A stretch of 21,310 nt of DNA from JAAYZX01 sp040770645 (GTDB taxonomy: Bacteria > Actinomycetota > Thermoleophilia > RBG-16-64-13): positions 1-21,310 of the forward strand of contig JAXGIS010000023.1 of NCBI GenBank assembly GCA_040770645.1, in the 5' to 3' direction. Below the pieces are notes generated by a model, which saw only the letters and a program-made list of their open reading frames with translations, made no database searches and was not told the DNA's origin. Both the position numbers and the translations under genes were made by a program. This document shows, in pieces, positions 17,827-21,310 of this stretch (the first letter of the stretch is position 1; every line of letters starts with the position of its first letter).

Positions 17827-18084
17827 CTAAAGCACGAAGTCCATGCGCTGCACCCCCACGCCGGGGATGGCGCTCAACTTGGTGTAGCAGGCATCTATCT
17901 CAGCCTGAGCTCCAAACATATCGAGCAACACCAGGCCCCCCGGGGCGCAGTAATCGCCCGCCACTTCATGCATACCGAGTCTGGTGCGGATGTTGCAGCC
18001 GTACTCCGTCAGAACGGCCTGCACCGCTGGGACATTCTCCTGCCGCGCGTCGATCCTGACCCCGATGATCGTACGATTTGCCAT
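17827..18084 (-). CDS. TM1266-like iron-only hydrogenase system putative regulator
   Basis: An 85-residue protein with one ACT/ferredoxin-like alpha-beta fold: RTIIGVRIDARQENVPAVQA, LTEYGCNIRTRLGMHEVAGD, YCAPGGLVLLDMFGAQAEID, then LSAIPGVGVQRMDFVL. The pattern (IGV-x-I ... EYG-x-I-x-x-RLG-x-HE ... GLVLLD ... GV-x-V) matches the small family annotated as putative regulators of [FeFe]-hydrogenase systems, whose molecular action is not established. The frame opens at 18105, but the ATG at 18084 has GGAGG nine bases upstream and starts the homology. Its place just downstream of hydA supports the call. It does not resemble the hydrogenase maturases HydE, HydF or HydG, none of which is in the window. 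Confidence 0.75.
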   Translation of the reverse strand: MANRTIIGVRIDARQENVPAVQAVLTEYGCNIRTRLGMHEVAGDYCAPGGLVLLDMFGAQAEIDACYTKLSAIPGVGVQRMDFVL

Positions 18085-18367
18085 GGCAATGCGCCTCCAC
18101 TTCATTGCTTGAGCGGCGTGATTTCGTGATTGCGTGTTTCCCGGTGATCAACAATTGAAACCAGCGGCGGCGCGCATATTCATCGCACACGAATGCGCTG
18201 TAGGCACCACATCACAGTTGAGAGAGTGGGAGCCGACCGGCAAACGCTGACCCCCAAAACCGCGTGTTGAGTAGTGCGTCATGAGAGCACGCCACGGTGC
18301 CGGCGGCTCCCGCCGCCGGCACCGTGGCCGTTCCCAACTCGAGCCCGATACCGGGCGCCCTCCTCCG
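18085..18367 (-). other. Intergenic region between hydA and the TM1266-like gene
   Basis: A gap of 283 bases. It holds one very strong hairpin, listed separately. The rest shows no convincing open frame, tRNA or recognisable operator. No Rex-type TTGTGA-N6-TTCACAA site was seen. An AT-richer patch around 18150-18180 could hold a promoter for the small gene, but no clear -35/-10 pair is visible. Confidence 0.5.
18291..18328 (-). terminator. 17-bp perfect hairpin downstream of hydA
   Basis: GCCACGGTGCCGGCGGC and its exact complement form a 17-bp stem with a four-base loop, 40 bases after the hydA stop. It is G+C rich with no mismatch. On the minus strand the following bases are GTGCTCTCATG, so there is no U-tract. 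A U-less terminator or a 3'-end stabilising structure for hydBA mRNA is likely. Confidence 0.6.
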
Positions 18368-20278
18368 CTACTCGATGAACTTGCCGCGTGAAACGTAATG
18401 CGTGTGCAGCAACTCGTGGCTGAGATGGCTGCAGGGGCCGTCCTTGAGGAACTCGGTGTAGATCTTGACTATGGCCGGGTTCTCATGGGACTTACGCACC
18501 TCATAGGCAGCATCTTCGGAGTAGATGGCCTTGGCGCGGGCCGCGCGGATGGCGGGGCTGGTTGGGATGGGCTGGCCGCCACCACCGATGCATCCGCCGG
18601 GGCACCCCATGAACTCGATGAAGTGGCACTGGCTGAAGATGCCGCCCGCTTTGATGTCCTCCATGACCCGCTTGGCATTGGCGGTACCGTGGGCCACACC
18701 CACCTTGAGGGTTGCGCCCTTGAGGAAGTCCCAGGAGGGGACGAGATCCTTGAGCAACTCGGGGACGGGACCCACCTCGTCTATACGGACCTCGGCGTAC
18801 TTGACGCCATCGAACCCACGCACCGGAAGAATGTCGGCGTGCTCGTAGAAATTCTCGACCTTCTTGCCGGTTACCAGCTCGATCACTGTACGCAGCGCGG
18901 CCTCCATAACGCCGCCGGTGGCGCCGAAGATGACCCCGGAACCAGTGGCAGTACCGAAAGGATCGTCGAAGTCGGACTTGGGCATGTCGGGAAGCCAGAT
19001 ACCGGCCTCCTTGATCATAGCGCCGAGCTCACGCGTGGTAAGGCCGTAGTCGATGTCCTTGAAGCCGCTGTCAACCATCTCCGGGCGGTTGCATTCGAAC
19101 TTCTTGGCCGAGCACGGCATCAACGCGACCGAGACGATGTTCGCCGGGTCGAGATCGTTCATCCGGGCATACCAGGTCTTGATGAGCGAGCCGAACATCT
19201 GCTGCGGGCTCTTGCAGGTCGAGACGTGCGGGTACTCAGGGTAGAAGTGCTCGATGTACTTGACCCAACCCGGAGAGCAACTCGTGAACTGCGGCAAAGC
19301 CACGCTTGGGTCACCATCCACCAAAGCCTTCTTGAGACGGATGATGAGCTCGGTTCCCTCCTCGATGATAGTGAGGTCGGCGCTGAAGTTGGTGTCGAAC
19401 ACCTTGTCAAAACCGCAACGACGAAGTGCCGTGTTCATCTCGAAGGTGAGGGCGTGGCCGGGCTCGAGCCCGAAACACTCGCCGATGCCGGCACGCGGCG
19501 ACGGAGCGGTCTGGATGACCACATGCTTGGTGGGATCATCAATGGCGGCCCAGATTTCGTCGGTGGGTCATTAGCCCGCAAAGCCCCGGTGGGGCAACGA
19601 TTAATGCACTGCCCACAGTTGATGCAGATGACATCCGCCAGCGGCTTATCGAGGAAGGTCTCAATCTTGGTCTGGTTGCTGCGACCGATGGCCTCGTACA
19701 CGCCCACTTCTTGCAGGTCCACGCAGGTGCGCACGCAACGGCGGCACAGCACGCACTTGTTCATGTCCCGATGAACGGCGTAGCTCGAGGTGTCTACTTC
19801 GTAGATGGGCTCGGTGGGATGACCGAAACGGAAATAGTCAACCCCATACTCCTCGGCCAGTGACTGCAGCTCACACACACCGTTGCGAACGCAGGCGTAG
19901 CATTCTCCGTAGTGCTTGCGCAGAAGTAGGTCCAAGATGTGACGACGGGCCTGGCGAACCCGGCGGGACTGAGTCTTCACGGTCATGGGGGCTGTGATCG
20001 GGTACGCGCAGGACGCCTGCAACGTACGCATGCCCTCCACCTCCACCACACACATGCGGCACACGCCGGCAATAGCCAGGTCGGGATGTGCGCACAACGT
20101 GGGGATCTTCACCGATCTGGTTGGCGGCCTCCAGGATAGTGGTGCCGAAGATAGCTACATCGATACCATCGATGTTGATGGTGACTTTGGGTGCCTCAAC
20201 ATCGGGCAGCGTGCAAACGCCGCCCTGCTGGCTGACGGGCGCCCGGGTAGTATCGCAGCTCGGGTTCTTCAAATCCAT
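18368..20278 (-). CDS. hydA: [FeFe]-hydrogenase catalytic subunit, HydA of a multimeric (possibly bifurcating) enzyme, two frameshifts
   Basis: Cytoplasmic hydrogenase subunit, about 638 residues when repaired, matching HydA of trimeric HydABC enzymes. Domains in order are a [2Fe-2S] domain (C-x10-C-x2-C-x13-C within CAHPDLAIAGVCRMC...ASC), a His-ligated cluster HYGECYACVRNGVC, two [4Fe-4S] sites (CVLCRRCVRTC and CINCGQCINRCP), and the H-cluster domain. All three H-cluster motifs are intact: TSCSPGW, MPCSAKKFE and EFMGCPGGCIGGGGQP. TSCSPGW has Ser where many enzymes have a second Cys. One frame change near 20112 loses two bases (GGTG(TG)AAG). Another near 19563 loses one C, after which DEIWAAIDDPTKH leads into VIQTAPSPRAGIGE. 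The ATG at 20278 has AAGGAG and follows the hydB-like stop by 15 bases. Confidence 0.9.
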
Positions 20279-20293
20279 ATTCCGCTCCTTGAG

Positions 20294-20590
20294 CTACTCA
20301 GCGACGGTACGGCCCATCAACTCGTCGCGGAAGTTCTCGACAATCGACAGGAAGGCATTGGGGCTGGGACTTGCCCCAGACCGCGCCAGAGCAACCACCA
20401 TGGTCTCGCCCAACTTGACCAGTTCCCTCAGGTAGGAGGTGGAGCACTCACCGTACTCCAACATCTCGAGACCCTCGAGCAGTACTTCATTACCTTCGCG
20501 ACACGGTGTGCATGACCGCCACGACTCCTCCACGAAGAACTCCATGAAGTTCTTCACCACTTTGAGCATGTCGCTGTGGTCCGAACCCAA
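20294..20590 (-). CDS. hydB: NuoF/HydB-like subunit, C-terminal fragment only
   Basis: The C-terminal ~98 residues of the flavin- and NADH-binding subunit that partners HydA. SDHSDMLKVVKNFMEFFVEE leads into the cluster motif, and the tail ends PNAFLSIVENFRDELMGRTV. A full HydB/NuoF has over 400 residues, so the NADH and FMN domains are missing. The nominal TTG start at 20590 is not real. The cluster region reads ESWRSCTPCREG where ESCGxCTPCR is expected. The later Cys-Gly-Leu-Gly motif reads ALARSGAS, while the adjacent frame reads RGLGQ. Both look like compensating indels. The gene ends against an unrelated plus-strand coding region, so truncation is by an assembly join or rearrangement. Confidence 0.82.
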   Translation of the reverse strand: MGSDHSDMLKVVKNFMEFFVEESWRSCTPCREGNEVLLEGLEMLEYGECSTSYLRELVKLGETMVVALARSGASPSPNAFLSIVENFRDELMGRTVAE

Positions 20591-20592
20591 TC
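20578..20592. other. Abrupt junction between two unrelated coding regions
   Basis: Minus-strand hydB-like coding sequence is recognisable up to about here, then meets a TGA in its frame at 20593-20591. Plus-strand BNR-protein coding sequence is recognisable from about here. The two converge on a shared GGTCCGAACC. No insertion-sequence ends or target duplication are visible. It is probably a chimeric assembly join. Confidence 0.65.
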
Positions 20593-21310
20593 ACCGAGGA
20601 CTACACAATCCGGAGCAATGATACACACAACGTCACCGTGCTGGGAATTTGCGCGGCGGACGGCGCCATACATCTGGCGTTTGACCACCACGGCCATCCT
20701 CTGCACTATCGCGTCTCGCGGGCAGGCGTGGCCACGCGCCCGGAGTCGCACAAGTGGACGGCTGACCTGTTCGGCCCTGTGAAGGGTGAACTCGAACCGG
20801 GGAAGGCCGTCACGGGCGTCACCTATCCGCGCTTTATCCCGCGTCCGGACGGCGGGCTCCAACTCATGTTCCGGCAGGGCGGCAGCGGCCAGGGCGACTG
20901 GATGCTGGCGGACTACAAGGCAGGGCAGGGATGGTCGCAGCCCCGGATGCTGATCTCCGGCGCCGGGAAGTACGGAATGAGCGAGTCGCGGTGCGCCTAT
21001 CTCAACGGCATCGCCTACGACGCGAAGGGCAGAATGCATCTGAGCTGGGTGTGGCGCGAGTCGGGCGACCCGATGACGAATCACGACCTCTGCTATGCAT
21101 ACAGCGATGATGGCGGCGACACCTGGAAGAACGGCGCGGGCAAGCATGTGGCCTCTCGCGGCGAGGAGCCGCTCAGCATTTCCACGCCCGGAATCTGCTT
21201 CCAGCGCGTTGATATGTTCCGCGGGCTGATGAACTCGACGACGCAGACCGTGGATTCGCGGGGGCGGGTTCACATCGTCACGTTCCATCTCATGGACGAG
21301 ACGCCCTCGC
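20581..21310 (+). CDS. BNR-repeat (BNR_4-like) protein, internal fragment open at both ends
   Basis: An uninterrupted plus-strand frame of ~243 codons runs from the junction to the window end without a stop. The translation carries NDTHNVTVLGICAADGAIHL, FDHHGHPLHYRVSRAGV, VTGVTYPRFIPRPDGGLQLM, GRMHLSWVWRES, NHDLCYAYSDDGGDTWKNG and RVHIVTFHLMDE. The S-x-D-x-G-x-T-W Asp-box and the HN...DG-x-I/V-H-L...DHH-x-x-P-L-x-Y-R pattern fit the BNR_4 family, beta-propeller proteins often found among secreted carbohydrate-active enzymes of planctomycetes, verrucomicrobia and relatives. No start codon, signal peptide or end is visible. It is the only plus-strand gene and its codons include ATA, ATT and GTT more freely than its neighbours, so it probably comes from another genome. 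Confidence 0.75.

Noticed and set aside
18398..19774. Plus-strand open frame of 458 codons opposite hydA
   Set aside because: Shadow of the hydrogenase gene. It shows no recognisable domain, and the minus strand carries all three H-cluster motifs.
18368..20278. NuoG or formate dehydrogenase instead of hydrogenase
   Set aside because: The N-terminal cluster domains are shared with NuoG, but the C-terminal TSCSPGW, MPCSAKKFE and GCPGGCIGGGGQP motifs are specific to the H-cluster of [FeFe]-hydrogenases.
20554..21288. Minus-strand open frame of 244 codons at the right end
   Set aside because: It crosses the junction and lies antisense to the BNR-protein frame, which has real family motifs.

Overview
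The window reads as a high-GC, probably anaerobic bacterial contig in which every gene but one lies on the minus strand. An [FeFe]-hydrogenase module, homocitrate-synthase-type genes and PimA/PimB'-like mannosyltransferases together point to an anaerobic, actinobacterium-like lineage. That is an inference from gene content, not a phylogenetic placement.

Reading along the minus strand from right to left, there are five blocks. (1) 20590-17827 holds the C-terminal end of a NuoF/HydB-like subunit, a HydA-type [FeFe]-hydrogenase catalytic subunit and a small TM1266-like hydrogenase-system protein. (2) 17631-15126 holds a NitT/TauT-type ABC transporter (lipoprotein, permease, ATPase) behind a leader that can fold. 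(3) 15045-12507 holds two tandem, overlapping homocitrate-synthase-family genes. (4) 12474-8451 is a glycolipid cassette: PimB'-like glycosyltransferase, flippase-like membrane protein, PlsY-like acyltransferase and PimA-like glycosyltransferase. A small unknown gene and an isocitrate dehydrogenase follow. (5) 7002-1 is a branched-chain amino acid operon, ilvD-ilvB-ilvN-ilvC-cimA-leuA, with leuA cut by the window edge. Citramalate synthase next to leuA indicates isoleucine made from pyruvate and acetyl-CoA.

The most interesting biology is the tandem synthase pair. The upstream protein keeps a normal barrel but has lost the HESGIH segment, which in this family acts in the partner's active site. 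The downstream protein keeps HESGIH but has lost the keto-acid-binding S-x-x-H loop. They look like complementary halves of one obligate heteromeric enzyme, plausibly a homocitrate or Re-citrate synthase.

Sequence quality matters here. Frameshifts break ilvB (at least nine), the ends of ilvC and the pimB-like gene, the isocitrate dehydrogenase, the pimA-like gene, hydA and the lipoprotein start. Many sit in short homopolymers or strong hairpins, and the intended protein resumes in another frame, so indel errors are more likely than decay. At about 20.59 kb the hydB-like gene stops abruptly against an unrelated plus-strand BNR-repeat protein. This is probably a chimeric assembly join.
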